Assembly: GCA_963761005.1 (NCBI GenBank)
Contig: CAVXFK010000027.1
Span: 744,001 to 808,000, forward strand
Direction: 5' to 3'
DNA length: 64,000 bases
From: DASWJZ01 sp963761005
Lineage (GTDB): Bacteria; Pseudomonadota; Alphaproteobacteria; Rhizobiales; Afifellaceae
Shown: one piece after another, positions 9,033-18,280 of the stretch
Position numbering within the stretch: the first letter of the stretch is position 1
Layout of the letters: each line of letters opens with the position of its first letter
The notes under the pieces: generated by a model
Databases searched by the model: none
The model's input: the letters and a program-made list of their open reading frames with translations, nothing else
Told to the model about the DNA's origin: nothing
Position numbers and translations under genes: made by a program

Positions 9033-9800
9033 TCACATCGAGGCCAGCAGGCCGCCGTCCACGTAGACCGTCTGCCCGTTCATGAAGTCGGAGGCGGCGG
9101 AGGCAAGGAAGACCGCCGTCCCGATCAGCTCCTCCGGATCGCCCCAGCGCGCGGCAGGCGTTCGCGCCGTCACCCACTCGTTGAACTTAGCGTCGCTCCA
9201 GAGCGCCCGGTTCAACTCGGTGCGGAAATAGCCTGGTCCGATCGCGTTCGCCTGGATGTTGTGCGCAGCCCACTCGACGCACATGGTCTTGGTCAGCTGG
9301 CGGACGCCACCCTTCGCGGCGGTGTAGGGGCCGATCGTTGGCCGCGCCAGCTCGCTCGCGAGCGAGGCGATGTTGATGATCTTGCCGCGCTTGCGCGCGA
9401 CCATACCGCGCGCGACGGTGCGGCCGACGATGAAGAGGCTCGTCAGGTTGGTCTTGATAACTTGCTCGAAGTTCGCCTCGCTAACCTCAAGCAGCGGCTC
9501 GCGCCACTGGATGCCGGCATTGTTGACGAGGATGTCGATAGCGCCGACATCGCGCTCGATCTTGGCGACGGCGTCGACCACGACGGGCTCGTCGGTCACG
9601 TCGAAGCCGCAGCCGACGGCGTTCAGGCCGCGCGTCTTCAATTCCGCGACCGTCGCGTCGAGCCGCTCCTTGTTGCGGCCGTTGATCACGACCGTCGCAC
9701 CGGCCGCAGCGAGCCCGCCGGCGATCGCTTGGCCGAGGCCGGAAGTCGAGCCGGTCACGAGCGCGACCTTTCCGCTCAGATCGAACAAAGATGTGCTCAT
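9033..9800 (-). CDS. SDR family oxidoreductase (gluconate 5-dehydrogenase-like)
   Basis: A classical short-chain dehydrogenase of 255 residues. It has the coenzyme motif VTGSTSGLGQAIAGG, the NNAG motif, IINIASLAS with the catalytic Ser, and YTAAKGG giving the Tyr-x3-Lys pair. DGGLLASM is a typical tail. I chose MSTSLFDLSGKVALVTG (9800) over the longer start at 9863, which would only add unconserved residues. A related SDR gene lies 105 bases upstream on the same strand, so the two probably form an operon handling a sugar acid or polyol. The exact substrate cannot be read from sequence. Confidence 0.9.
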   Translation of the reverse strand: MSTSLFDLSGKVALVTGSTSGLGQAIAGGLAAAGATVVINGRNKERLDATVAELKTRGLNAVGCGFDVTDEPVVVDAVAKIERDVGAIDILVNNAGIQWREPLLEVSEANFEQVIKTNLTSLFIVGRTVARGMVARKRGKIINIASLASELARPTIGPYTAAKGGVRQLTKTMCVEWAAHNIQANAIGPGYFRTELNRALWSDAKFNEWVTARTPAARWGDPEELIGTAVFLASAASDFMNGQTVYVDGGLLASM

Positions 9801-9905
9801 GTCTGGAAAGCGCCTTCCGTCTGGATCGGGCGCAACAAATGCACGAAACGTGGCGAGGCTCAAATGCGGCTGTCTTAGACGGGCGCCGAGCGGCCGACTG
9901 GAACA

Positions 9906-10667
9906 TCACGCCATGAACTGCCCGCCGTTCACGTGGATCGTCTGTCCCGTCACGTAGCCGCTCATCCTGGCTGAGGCGAGATAGAGGACGGTGCCGGCGC
10001 AATCTTCTGCCGCCCCGAGGCGGCCCATCGGGATCGTCTGGCGCATCGCCTCCTTCCGCTCAGGCGGCGTCGAAGCGTGGAACGGCGTGTCGATGACGCC
10101 GGGCGCAATGGCGTTGACGCGGATGTTCTTCACCGCGAAGAGCCCGGCGAGGTGCTTGGTCAGATTATGGACGAAGGCCTTGGAGGCGCCGTAGATCGAG
10201 GCGCCGGGCCCGCCACCCACGGCGCCGGCGATCGATCCGACATTGATGATCGTGCCGCCGCCTGCCTTCTCCATGTGCGGAAGCGCGGCCTGGGAGGCCT
10301 CGATCACCGAGCGGACATTCAGGTCGAAGATCTTGTCGATGAGATCGCCCGAAAGCTCCTCGAACGGCATGCGTTTGATCAGCGAGCCGGCGTTGTTGAC
10401 GAGCACGTCGAGGCCACCGAGCGCTTTCGCCGCCTCCTCGACGACGCGCTTTGCCTCGCCCGCCTGCGTAAGGTCGCCTTTGATCAGATGGCACGTGCCG
10501 CCCGCCGCCCGGATCGCCTTCGCGACGCTCTCGGCGTCGTCCTTGCTCTGATTGTAGTGGAGGGCCACCGTTGCGCCGGCCCCCGCGAGCTCCTTCGCCG
10601 CGGCTGCACCGATTCCCGTGCTCGCTCCGGTGACGAGGACGCGCTTTCCGACAAGATCGTCGAGCAT
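9906..10667 (-). CDS. SDR family oxidoreductase
   Basis: A second short-chain dehydrogenase, 253 residues. Landmarks are VLVTGASTGIGAAAAKEL (coenzyme binding), DVLVNNAGS, IINVGSIAG, and YGASKAFVHNL (Tyr-x3-Lys), ending with VTGQTIHVNGGQFMA. It uses NAD(P)(H) to oxidise or reduce an alcohol or ketone in the cytosol. The ATG at 10667 gives a normal length. It would be the first gene of a two-gene operon with the gluconate dehydrogenase-like SDR downstream. 3-ketoacyl-ACP reductase is an alternative family name but the pairing argues for carbohydrate metabolism. Confidence 0.9.
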   Translation of the reverse strand: MLDDLVGKRVLVTGASTGIGAAAAKELAGAGATVALHYNQSKDDAESVAKAIRAAGGTCHLIKGDLTQAGEAKRVVEEAAKALGGLDVLVNNAGSLIKRMPFEELSGDLIDKIFDLNVRSVIEASQAALPHMEKAGGGTIINVGSIAGAVGGGPGASIYGASKAFVHNLTKHLAGLFAVKNIRVNAIAPGVIDTPFHASTPPERKEAMRQTIPMGRLGAAEDCAGTVLYLASARMSGYVTGQTIHVNGGQFMA

Positions 10668-10717
10668 TTTGAATTCCCCCCGCGGCTGGTGCGGGGTCTA
10701 TCGCCTGGATGAACGGT

Positions 10718-11221
10718 TCAGGCAACCGGGCGTGCGCCCGTCAGTACCCGAAGGAAGGCGCGGCGGAGCGCTGCAAGGGGGCCGGAGCGCCTGGTCTTCG
10801 TTGCAGCGGCGCGCACCGGTTCGTGGGAAGGCTGGCCGTTGGCGATACCCGAAGACCGCGCGGCTTCACCCGACGCGAGGCTGCCCACTTTCGTATCGAC
10901 GGCGGACGCGAGATCGCCATCATCGGACCGTGCAAGGCCGGCAGCCTGGGTCCGCGCCGGATCGCCGTTCATGCGAGCGGCGGGCGCAGCATGGCGGTGA
11001 GCCTCGCCAGCGGACCGGGCGGCCGGCATCGGCGTGCTCTTGATCATGCCCACCATGCTGGCGGCCCGCATGATCGCCTCGCCGATCATTTCCCCGGACA
11101 TCCCAAGCTCTGGATATCTTTGTGCAAGCATCGCGCCCTGCGCCTTGGCGTCGATCGCCTCGCCGTTCACAACGCGCGAAACGACCTGGGAAATCTCAAG
11201 CGAGAGCGCTTCCCGGGACAT
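10718..11221 (-). CDS. Hypothetical protein, helical N-terminus with Ala/Arg-rich tail
   Basis: I do not recognise the family. The first 70 residues (MSREALSLEISQVV onward) look helical and structured, with QRYPELGMSGEMIGEAI. The rest is low-complexity, rich in Ala, Arg and Ser, and ends with a short basic hydrophobic segment (LAALRRAFLRVLTG). The start at 11221 is preferred because the longer reading adds unlike residues. It lies on the minus strand between the SDR pair and the MetE-like gene, with gaps on both sides. Confidence 0.6.
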   Translation of the reverse strand: MSREALSLEISQVVSRVVNGEAIDAKAQGAMLAQRYPELGMSGEMIGEAIMRAASMVGMIKSTPMPAARSAGEAHRHAAPAARMNGDPARTQAAGLARSDDGDLASAVDTKVGSLASGEAARSSGIANGQPSHEPVRAAATKTRRSGPLAALRRAFLRVLTGARPVA

Positions 11222-11360
11222 CGCCGGATCCTCAACCTCACACGCTTTTCCACAACGCGTCCACAATGCGCAACGGTACGCGCGCAACACTCAATACACG
11301 CATCGCACTTGGGCGAAGGCGGGGCGAAGGCGGGGCGTCGGCCGGGCGCTCGTGCGGCGC

Positions 11361-12470
11361 CTAGACCTCGCCCCAGACCTCCTTGGCGATTGCAACGATA
11401 AGCTCAAGCTTCTTCCATTGTGCCGCCTCGGTCAGGATGTTTCCCTCCTCGGTCGAGGCGAAGCCGCATTGCGGGCTCAGGCAGAACTGCTCGAGCGGGG
11501 CGAAATGGGTCGCCTCCTTGATGCGCCGCTCGATCGCGGTCTTGTCCTCGAGGTCGCCGCTCTTCGATGTGACCAGCCCCAGCACCACCCGCTTCTCGCC
11601 TTTCGGCAGGAAGCGAAGCGGCTCGAAGCCGCCGGCGCGGTCCGTGTCATATTCGAGGAAGTAGCCATCGTAGTCGGTGCCGCCGAGCAGAATCTCCGCC
11701 ACCGGCTCGTAGCCGCCCTCGGAAATCCACGTGGAGCGGAAATTGCCGCGGCAGACATGCGTCGTGACCGTCAGGTCGGCGGGGCGACCCTTGATGGCGT
11801 GGTTGATCATGTCGCGGTAAATCTCTGGAAGCGCATCAGGATCTTCGCCGCGATCGCGCACGCTCTGACGCTCCTTTTCCGAGCAGAGATAGGCCCAGAC
11901 CGTGTCATCGAGTTGAAGGTAGCGGCAGCCAGCCTCGTAGAAAGCCTCGACGGCGTTGCGATAGGCAGCCGCGGTGTCGGCGTAGAAGGCCTCCATCGTC
12001 GGGTAGACATTCTTGTCGATCGCCTGCCGGCCGCCGCGGAAATGCAGGACGGAGGGGGCGGGGATCGTCATCTTCGGCGTGACCTTCGCCACCGATTTCA
12101 GGAAGCGGAAGTGCTCCAGCATCGGGTGACCGGCGGGGAAACCGACCTTGCCGTTTATCTTCAGCGTCTGCGCCTTGGTCTGAACGCCCTGGAACTGGAT
12201 TCCGTGGTCCGCCTCGACGACGTTCACGCCATCGAGCGCGCCGAGAAAGTCAAAGTGCCACCAGGATCGACGAAATTCGCCGTCGGTGACGGCTTTAAGC
12301 CCCACGGCTTCCTGCTTGGCGACGACGTCACGGACCATGCGATCCTCGATCGCACGAAGCTCCGCGTCGCCGATCCGCCCCTCGGCTCTCGCGGCGCGGG
12401 CCTCCTTCAGCTCCGCCGGGCGCAACAGGCTCCCGACCTCATCGGCGCGAAATGGCGCTCTGCTCGCCAT
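11361..12470 (-). CDS. Cobalamin-independent methionine synthase (MetE C-terminal) family protein
   Basis: A 369-residue single-domain relative of MetE, similar to YxjG/YxjH. It has FRADEVGSLLRP at the start, the zinc-site His and Cys in TTHVCRGN, and a further Cys in SPQCGFAST. Members transfer a methyl group to homocysteine or related thiols; lacking the MetE N-terminal domain, the methyl donor is uncertain. The start MASRAPFRADEVGS (12470) is preferred over 12506, which adds a few unlike residues. It stands apart from any met operon, and I see no SAM riboswitch in the short upstream gap. Confidence 0.9.
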   Translation of the reverse strand: MASRAPFRADEVGSLLRPAELKEARAARAEGRIGDAELRAIEDRMVRDVVAKQEAVGLKAVTDGEFRRSWWHFDFLGALDGVNVVEADHGIQFQGVQTKAQTLKINGKVGFPAGHPMLEHFRFLKSVAKVTPKMTIPAPSVLHFRGGRQAIDKNVYPTMEAFYADTAAAYRNAVEAFYEAGCRYLQLDDTVWAYLCSEKERQSVRDRGEDPDALPEIYRDMINHAIKGRPADLTVTTHVCRGNFRSTWISEGGYEPVAEILLGGTDYDGYFLEYDTDRAGGFEPLRFLPKGEKRVVLGLVTSKSGDLEDKTAIERRIKEATHFAPLEQFCLSPQCGFASTEEGNILTEAAQWKKLELIVAIAKEVWGEV

Positions 12471-12546
12471 GCTGGACTTCCTCCCGTTTCCTGACCGGAG
12501 GCACAATGGCGTGCCTCAGCATCCCGCTCAAGGGAGCTCGGGCCGC

Positions 12547-12912
12547 CTATCGCCGCAAGTCCGGAATGCCGCCGTTCTCCGCCTGCGTGCGGAACAGCAG
12601 GCGCTCTCCCCGGAAGCTGGTGCCGGTCAGAGTCAGCGTGTCTTCTTCGATCGTCGCCTGGTAGAGTTCGGCACCAACGGTGAAAACCACCTCGGTTCCG
12701 GTCACTTCTTTCACAGCGAAGCGTTCCCAGGCGAAGGGGCGCGCGGCGTCAATGTTCGCCTGCGCGCGTCTAGCGTCGACTCTCAGCACGAAATCGCCGC
12801 CGCGCCACTCGCCGTCGAGCCGTGCTGCGGCTTCGGAAAAGACCGACGCCATTCCCGAAGACGCGAGGCCGGCGATGAACACGAAGGACAGCAGAACCAA
12901 ACGGAATTGCAT
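12547..12912 (-). CDS. Small secreted hypothetical protein (121 aa)
   Basis: I do not recognise this family. The N-terminus MQFRLVLLSFVFIAGLASS looks like a signal peptide with possible cleavage after GMAS. The mature part (RLDGEWRGGDFVLRVD onward, then GTEVVFTVGAEL and DTLTLTGTSF) has alternating hydrophobic residues typical of a small beta-barrel or lipocalin-like periplasmic protein. It is on the minus strand, 76 bases before the MetE-like start, and may be transcribed with it. Confidence 0.7.
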   Translation of the reverse strand: MQFRLVLLSFVFIAGLASSGMASVFSEAAARLDGEWRGGDFVLRVDARRAQANIDAARPFAWERFAVKEVTGTEVVFTVGAELYQATIEEDTLTLTGTSFRGERLLFRTQAENGGIPDLRR

Positions 12913-13129
12913 TTCAATCTTGCCGACAGGGGCGTCATTCTACCGACTTCTTTCGGCCATAGCTAAGGCTTGGATGCGCCCGGCCGCAATCTGTTCCAGC
13001 TTCGCTTAGCGCAAATTGGATTCGTTGCGGCACGTAAATCCCACTTGTGCCGCATTGTCGGTCGAGTGATGATTGGGGGCGGCGGATGGGGCTAAGTTTT
13101 CACGCGATCGGCGCCAGGGAGACTGCAAG

Positions 13130-13426
13130 ATGAGCAACCTCAATCTCGGTATCGAGATCCGGGATTTCGACCTCGAACGCATGGGATTCTCACTGTCCGT
13201 GCTAGACGATAGCAAGAAGCGGCAGGCCTCGGAGGCGTATCTCCGCATGACGCTGCTCGAGCTCAACGCGTTCCTGAAAGCATTGAAGGCCGCGGAGGAC
13301 GAGATCGCGCTCACCACCTATGACTCGAGCGGTGTCAACAAGCTGCCGCCGCTGAAGGGTCTCGCCGGGCGCGATGTCGAGCCCGCCGAGCGCCGCAGCG
13401 ACAAGCGGGCCGCGGCCGCGGAGTAG
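13130..13426 (+). CDS. Hypothetical protein (98 aa)
   Basis: I do not recognise it. The start MSNLNLGIEIRDFDLERMGF (13130) lies downstream of a purine-rich stretch (CAGGGAGACTGCAAG). Visible pattern: an N-terminal beta-like stretch, then a long helix (LRMTLLELNAFLKALKAAEDEI), and a charged Ala/Arg tail. No membrane segment or signal is seen. A cupin gene follows 59 bases downstream on the same strand and could share a transcript. Confidence 0.7.
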   Translation: MSNLNLGIEIRDFDLERMGFSLSVLDDSKKRQASEAYLRMTLLELNAFLKALKAAEDEIALTTYDSSGVNKLPPLKGLAGRDVEPAERRSDKRAAAAE

Positions 13427-13485
13427 GCGGAGTCCGGTAGGTCGGCGCGCCGCCGTTCCCCCGAGACAGCGAGTCCGACAATTCG

Positions 13486-13845
13486 ATGACCGATGGCACG
13501 CGCACTCCGACAGAGACGCGGCCCTGGGGCGCTTTCTTTGTGCTTGAGGAAGGCCCCGGCTTCAAGGTGAAGCGCATCGTGGTGAAGCCGCAGGGGCGGC
13601 TCTCGCTGCAAAGCCATAAGCATCGGGCCGAGCACTGGACCGTCGTCTCGGGCGAGGCAACGGTGACGGTTGGCGATCGCGTCGAGACGCTGACGCGCGG
13701 CCAATCCATCGACATCGCGCTGGGCGACCGCCATCGCCTGGAGAATTTCGGCAAGGACGATGTCGAGGTGATCGAGGTCCAGTTCGGCGACTATCTCGGC
13801 GAGGATGACATCGTCCGCTACGACGATATCTACCAGCGAGGCTGA
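13486..13845 (+). CDS. Mannose-6-phosphate isomerase type II-like cupin
   Basis: A 119-residue single cupin matching the C-terminal isomerase domain of the bifunctional mannose-1-phosphate guanylyltransferase/mannose-6-phosphate isomerase. Motifs: RPWGAFFVLEEGPGFKVKRI, metal-site LQSHKHRAEHWTVVSG and the second cupin motif DRHRLENFG. A stand-alone domain of this type is common and may interconvert fructose- and mannose-6-phosphate for envelope sugars. No guanylyltransferase domain is fused or adjacent. Confidence 0.9.
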   Translation: MTDGTRTPTETRPWGAFFVLEEGPGFKVKRIVVKPQGRLSLQSHKHRAEHWTVVSGEATVTVGDRVETLTRGQSIDIALGDRHRLENFGKDDVEVIEVQFGDYLGEDDIVRYDDIYQRG

Positions 13846-13864
13846 GAGTTTTCCGCGACGATCG

Positions 13865-15032
13865 CTAGGTCCCGCGTGCCGTAGCGCCGTGCGGCGACGG
13901 CTCGACGATGGCTGCCCAGAAGGCGATGGCGAGGCAGGCAAGCACGATCAGCCCGAGCGCCAATGGAAGGCTCGAAGCGTCGGCAACGAAGCCGATGAAG
14001 GGCGGGCCGACGACAAAGCCCGAATATCCAATGGTCGCGACAGCCGCGATGTTTGCCGCCGCGGTCTGGCCGGAGATACGCCCGGCAGCACCGAAGAAGA
14101 CCGGGACGAGGTTTGCAAGGCCGAGCCCGACCAGCGCGAAGCCTGCGACGGCGAGGAGTGGGAAGGACGAGACGAGCGCGACGACGAGCCCGGCCGCGGC
14201 GAGAAGCGCGCTCCCGCGCACCAGCTCGGCCGAACCAAAGCGGCTCCGCAGCCGGTCACCGGAGAAGCGGCCCGCCGCCATCGAGGCAGCGTAGGCAGCA
14301 AAGCCGGTGGCGGCAAAGCCATCGCCGAGCTGCAGCGTGCCCTTCAAGTGCAGCGCTGCCCAATCGACGATCGCGCCTTCGCTCATCATGGAGAGAAAGC
14401 AGAGAATGCCGAGCCCGATCGTCGCGCAGCTCGGCCAGGCAAAAGCCGTGCCCTGGACTGTGCCGTCGGCGGCGGCCGGCAAAAGGAAAACCAGTGCGAC
14501 AACGGCAAACGCAACCCCGGCGACGATCACGGTTGCAGCCTCGGCGAACGGCGAAAGCATCGGAAACAGAAGCGCTGCGATGCCCGACCCGACGAGTCCG
14601 CCGAGGCTCCACATTCCGTGGAAGGACGACATGACCGGCCGCTTGAGCATGTCGCTCCACCGCCACGGCGTGCGCGTTCATCGCCACGTCCATGACACCG
14701 TTCGTCGCGCCGAAGACGAAAAGCGCCGCCGCCAGCGACAGCGCGCTCGGGGCGAGTATCGGCAGCAGAAATGTCGCGAAGAGCGCGATCGTCGCGGCGC
14801 GCGTCACGAGGGCGCTGCCAAAGCGGGCGACGGTCGGACCGGTGGCAGGCATCGCCACCATCGCGCCGAAGGCCATGGCAAAGAGCGAGAGCCCAAGCGT
14901 CGAGTGGCTGATCGCGAGGCGCTCCTCGACAAGCGGAATGTGCGCTGCCCAGGTGCCGGTGATGACGCCGTTCGCGAAGAACACTGCGGCCACGGCGAGG
15001 CGCGCGCGGTGGACGGCGGTAAGATCACCCAT
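13865..15032 (-). pseudogene. MFS transporter, split by a one-base frameshift
   Basis: A major facilitator superfamily permease of about 388 residues. The first part (from 15032) begins MGDLTAVHRARLAVAAVFF and includes AHIPLVEERLAISHSTLG and MDVAMNAHAVAVER. From about 14658-14644 the family sequence continues in another frame as MLKRPVMSSFHGMWSLGG, down to 13865 with further hydrophobic helices. In homologues the equivalent ER-x-L-x-RP-x-MSSFH segment is continuous, so removing one base in GAGCGACATG restores the gene. Substrate unknown. The break is not on a GANNTC site, unlike five others in this window. Confidence 0.85.
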
Positions 15033-15364
15033 TCGCTTTCCGGAAGAGCTTCTTGGCAGGGACCTCGAGCGGTGGACCTTTGCCCGGCTTTTCGCTGAGG
15101 ATCAACAGCGGGCACGCCGTGGCAAGATGCCTTCGACACCGTCATCGACGAACTTTGCCGGCCCGGCGTCGAGCCGTCACTTTGTTAATTCAGGCAGAGG
15201 CACGGTCCGTGCTGACAAGGAGCGAGAGGGCGTAGTAACGCGCATTTGCCTAGAAAGAGACGTTAGAGAATTCTTCAGCGTTTGAACTGTTAACCATCTT
15301 CGTAAAACATAAAGTTCAACTTTTCCCCTATCTGATGGAGCGTAAGGTTTGCCGAGGCCGCCCT
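15033..15364. other. Intergenic region upstream of the TadG-like gene
   Basis: This 332-base stretch separates the divergent MFS and TadG-like genes. The left part is GC-rich and unremarkable. From about 15,240 it becomes AT-rich, with TTAACCAT at 15,290-15,297 (a match to the CtrA box core) and the likely promoter for the TadG-like gene. No gene is visible. Confidence 0.5.
15290..15297 (+). promoter_or_regulatory. Possible CtrA-binding site upstream of tadG-like gene
   Basis: The octamer TTAACCAT lies 68 bases before the ATG at 15,365 in an AT-rich stretch. Known: CtrA recognises TTAA-containing sites and controls pilus genes in Caulobacter. A single octamer can occur by chance, so this is a weak call. 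Confidence 0.3.
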
Positions 15365-17107
15365 ATGTTCCGCTTTCTTTGCGATACTGCGCGCCGATTG
15401 AGGCGTGACGAGCGGGGTAACGTCTTCGTCCTCTTCGGCGCTTCGGCGATACCGCTCCTGCTCCTCATGGGCGGCGCGGTCGATATCGCACGTTACGAGC
15501 GTTACAAGACCGAGCTTGTCACCGCCGTCGACGCGGCAGCGCTGGCGCTTGCACGGCAGCACGACGACTACACCGGAGCCCAGGCGACCGACTTCGTCAC
15601 GAATTACGTCAATTCGTTCAACATCGCCGACAGTCAGTTCTCGGTGTCGAACCTCACCGTTACGAAGCTCACCAACGGCTTCCACGTCTCCGCCGTCGGC
15701 AGCATGAAGACGATCTTTCTGCCGCTCACCAAGATGGCCAAGTGGGGAAGTGGGATTTCGACGCTGGATGCCGACATCGTTTCGGAAGTGGTGAATTCCT
15801 CCAACCGGGTCGAACTGGCGCTTGTCTTCGACAACACCGGCTCGATGACCGACTACGCTGGCTCAAACCCCTGTGCTTCCGGCAGTGATCGGATGTCCGG
15901 CCTGAAGTGCGCCGCCACCACACTTGTGACCTACCTGTCGAACCAGTTGGGCGGGACCGGCAGTCCGGAGCTCAAAATTGCGCTTGTGCCGTTCGAGGGC
16001 GCCGTGAACGTCGGCGTCGACACTTCGAATCCGCCCTCCTGGATCGATTGGAAGGACGATTCGGCAGTTCAGGACAGCGAACAGCCGTTCTACTCGGGCA
16101 TGAATTTCGCTCAAAAGAACTTCGGCACCTCGCATTCGCCGAAGAACCGGAACGTCAGCCCGAGATGGCTGTATGGCAAGCTCGGAATTTCGTGGGCGGG
16201 ATGCGTCGAGATGCGCGCTGAGCCCTACGACACGCTCGACACTCCGCCCGATACGAGCAATCCGGATACCCTGTGGGAGCCCATGTTCTGGCCCGACGAA
16301 CCGGATTCGACGAGCGACTGGAACAACTACCTGAACGATGGAGTCAGCGGCAGCTTCTCCGCGCGCCAGATGAGCTTGACCAAATACGACAAGTCCAGTC
16401 CGTCACTAGTGTCATGGCAATCCGGCAGGAAGGACACAAGCTACCCCTACACCTACGGTCCGAACCGTGGCTGCCCGCGGCCGATAACGGCTCTCACGAC
16501 CGATACGTCCGCCATCACCACTGCGATCAATGCCATGCAGCCGCAGGGGGCGACCGGAACATTCATCCCGGCTGGGCTGGAGTGGGGTTGGCACGTGCTC
16601 TCGCACGATGCGCCGTTTACGGAGGGCGTTGGCTCAAGTGACGAATATTTCGACAAGACGGTGAAAGCGCTGATCCTGCTTTCGGACGGTGCGAACTCGC
16701 CGTCGATTTCGGTGACGGAGAGCTATTATTACGGCGACGAGAACAAATCGACCTATTCGGCCTTCGGGTACCCGGCGCTGCGTGGCGATCGCGTCGTCAG
16801 CGGGCAGCACTATTACTATCGCCTGCAAAACGTGAACTCCAATTCGATTCCGACGGACTCCCGGGCGACCGATATCCTCAACAGCAAGACCGCGTCACTC
16901 TGCACGAACGCCAAGAATGTTGGAATCCGGCTCTACACGATCACGTTCGGGCCGATAGACACCACTGCCGAGAACCTGATGCGCGACTGTGCGTCGACGG
17001 ATACCGACGGTACAAAGCTCTACTACAACGCGCCGGACAGCCAGGAACTGAGCGACATCTTCAACAAGATAGGCCAGGATCTGAGCGACATCCATCTGTC
17101 GATGTAG
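15365..17107 (+). CDS. TadG-like pilus-assembly protein with vWA domain
   Basis: The 580-residue protein has an N-terminal TadE/TadG-type segment: basic MFRFLCDTARRLRRDERGN, then a membrane helix (VFVLFGASAIPLLLLMGGAVD), then ERYKTELVTAVDAAALALA. A von Willebrand A domain follows, with the metal-binding motif DNTGSM near residue 156 and ALILLSDGANSP near residue 435. The chain ends in ELSDIFNKIGQDLSDIHLSM, typical of this family. TadG-like proteins sit at the inner membrane and project into the periplasm, helping Flp-pilus assembly. No other tad gene is nearby, so it is an orphan copy. The start at 15,365 is preferred to 15,335. Confidence 0.9.
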   Translation: MFRFLCDTARRLRRDERGNVFVLFGASAIPLLLLMGGAVDIARYERYKTELVTAVDAAALALARQHDDYTGAQATDFVTNYVNSFNIADSQFSVSNLTVTKLTNGFHVSAVGSMKTIFLPLTKMAKWGSGISTLDADIVSEVVNSSNRVELALVFDNTGSMTDYAGSNPCASGSDRMSGLKCAATTLVTYLSNQLGGTGSPELKIALVPFEGAVNVGVDTSNPPSWIDWKDDSAVQDSEQPFYSGMNFAQKNFGTSHSPKNRNVSPRWLYGKLGISWAGCVEMRAEPYDTLDTPPDTSNPDTLWEPMFWPDEPDSTSDWNNYLNDGVSGSFSARQMSLTKYDKSSPSLVSWQSGRKDTSYPYTYGPNRGCPRPITALTTDTSAITTAINAMQPQGATGTFIPAGLEWGWHVLSHDAPFTEGVGSSDEYFDKTVKALILLSDGANSPSISVTESYYYGDENKSTYSAFGYPALRGDRVVSGQHYYYRLQNVNSNSIPTDSRATDILNSKTASLCTNAKNVGIRLYTITFGPIDTTAENLMRDCASTDTDGTKLYYNAPDSQELSDIFNKIGQDLSDIHLSM

Positions 17108-17270
17108 CGGGATCCGAAGCACGTTGCACCGACGACGGTGCTAGGTGACGGCGATTGATCCGTGTCGCACTCTCGCGACAACGTGAAATATTGTGGCAAT
17201 TCTGCGATCTTCGGTAATTGTCGTGTAGGATTGACGTGACATACTTCCAGCCTGGGTTGGGAGTTGCGTC

Positions 17271-17687
17271 ATGCGTTCAGTTTTGCTGGCCGCGCTCGTC
17301 TTCGTGCTGGCGACGACGGGCGCATCTGCGGGGGTGGTCGCCCGCATCGATATCTCCGAACAGACGATGACCGTCATGGAGGACGGCAACGTGCTCTATT
17401 CGTGGGCCGTCTCGACTGCGCGGAAGGGCTACCGCACGCCGCGGGGGAATTTTCGGCCGATCCGCATGCACAAGATGTGGTACTCGCACAAATACGACAA
17501 TTCGCCGATGCCATATTCGATCTTCTTCAGCGGCGGCTTCGCCATTCACGGCACCGAATATGTCCGCAGCCTGGGGCGGCCGGCGTCACACGGCTGCGTT
17601 CGCCTGCATCCCGACAATGCGCGCATCCTCTTCAATCTGGTGCGGTCGCGCGGGGCCGGGAACACAAAGATCGTGCTCGTGAATTAG
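17271..17687 (+). CDS. L,D-transpeptidase family protein
   Basis: A 138-residue exported YkuD-fold enzyme. A signal peptide (MRSVLLAALVFVLATTGASA) precedes ARIDISEQTMTVMEDG, the family's first strand. The catalytic site is FAIHGTEYVRSLGRPASHGCVRL, containing His and the SHGCVR cysteine motif. Such enzymes make 3-3 crosslinks in peptidoglycan or attach proteins to it in the periplasm. Length is at the short end but complete. It follows the TadG-like gene after 163 bases and probably has its own promoter in that gap. Confidence 0.93.
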   Translation: MRSVLLAALVFVLATTGASAGVVARIDISEQTMTVMEDGNVLYSWAVSTARKGYRTPRGNFRPIRMHKMWYSHKYDNSPMPYSIFFSGGFAIHGTEYVRSLGRPASHGCVRLHPDNARILFNLVRSRGAGNTKIVLVN

Positions 17688-17708
17688 CTTCGGGCCGACA
17701 GCGGCACG

Positions 17709-18185
17709 CTACGAGACGCTGACGATCTTTGCGCCGGTCGCCGCGGCAAGCGCCTTCGGATCGACTTCGAATACGGCGTGCGGCGCCCCGGCCGCCGCCC
17801 ATACTGTTTCGAAGGCAAGAAGGTCGGCGTCCATAAAGGTCGCAAGCGGCGCGAGTGAGCCAAGCGGTGCGACACCGCCGATCGCAAATCCGGTCAGCGC
17901 CCGCACCTGATCCGCGTCGATCCGCTTCAGCGCCTCGCCGACAATTCCCTTCATGGCCTTCTCGTCCACCCGGTTCCGCCCGGAAACGAGGATCAGCACC
18001 GGTTCACCGCTCTCCGCCTTCTGGAAGATCAGCGATTTCACGATCTGCGCGACCGACGTGCCGCAGGCCGCCGCAGCCTCCGCGGCGGTGCGCGTGCTCT
18101 GCGGCATTTCGCGAATCTCGATGGCAAGCCCGGCCGCCGTAGCAGCGTCTCTTACCCTGTCCGTGCTTCTCACCCGCTCCGCCAT
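17709..18185 (-). CDS. YbaK/EbsC family aminoacyl-tRNA deacylase-like protein
   Basis: A 158-residue YbaK/prolyl-tRNA editing domain protein. Family features are QSTRTAAEAAAACGTSVAQIVKSLIF (with the conserved Lys), SGRNRVDEKAMKG and GFAIGGVAPLG, the glycine-rich substrate loop. Relatives hydrolyse mischarged aminoacyl-tRNAs in the cytosol. It converges with the L,D-transpeptidase gene (21-base gap). The substrate amino acid cannot be told from sequence. Confidence 0.92.
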   Translation of the reverse strand: MAERVRSTDRVRDAATAAGLAIEIREMPQSTRTAAEAAAACGTSVAQIVKSLIFQKAESGEPVLILVSGRNRVDEKAMKGIVGEALKRIDADQVRALTGFAIGGVAPLGSLAPLATFMDADLLAFETVWAAAGAPHAVFEVDPKALAAATGAKIVSVS

Positions 18186-18280
18186 CTTCTCCTCGCAGCT
18201 CCCCCGGACGAAACGGCCCTCGCGGCGGGCCCTTTGAACCTGCTAATCTCAATCTCGCGAGGGCGAAAGAGCAGGGGGTC

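Noticed and set aside
12471..12546. SAM riboswitch before the MetE-like gene
   Set aside because: The gap is only 76 bases and shows no conserved riboswitch core.
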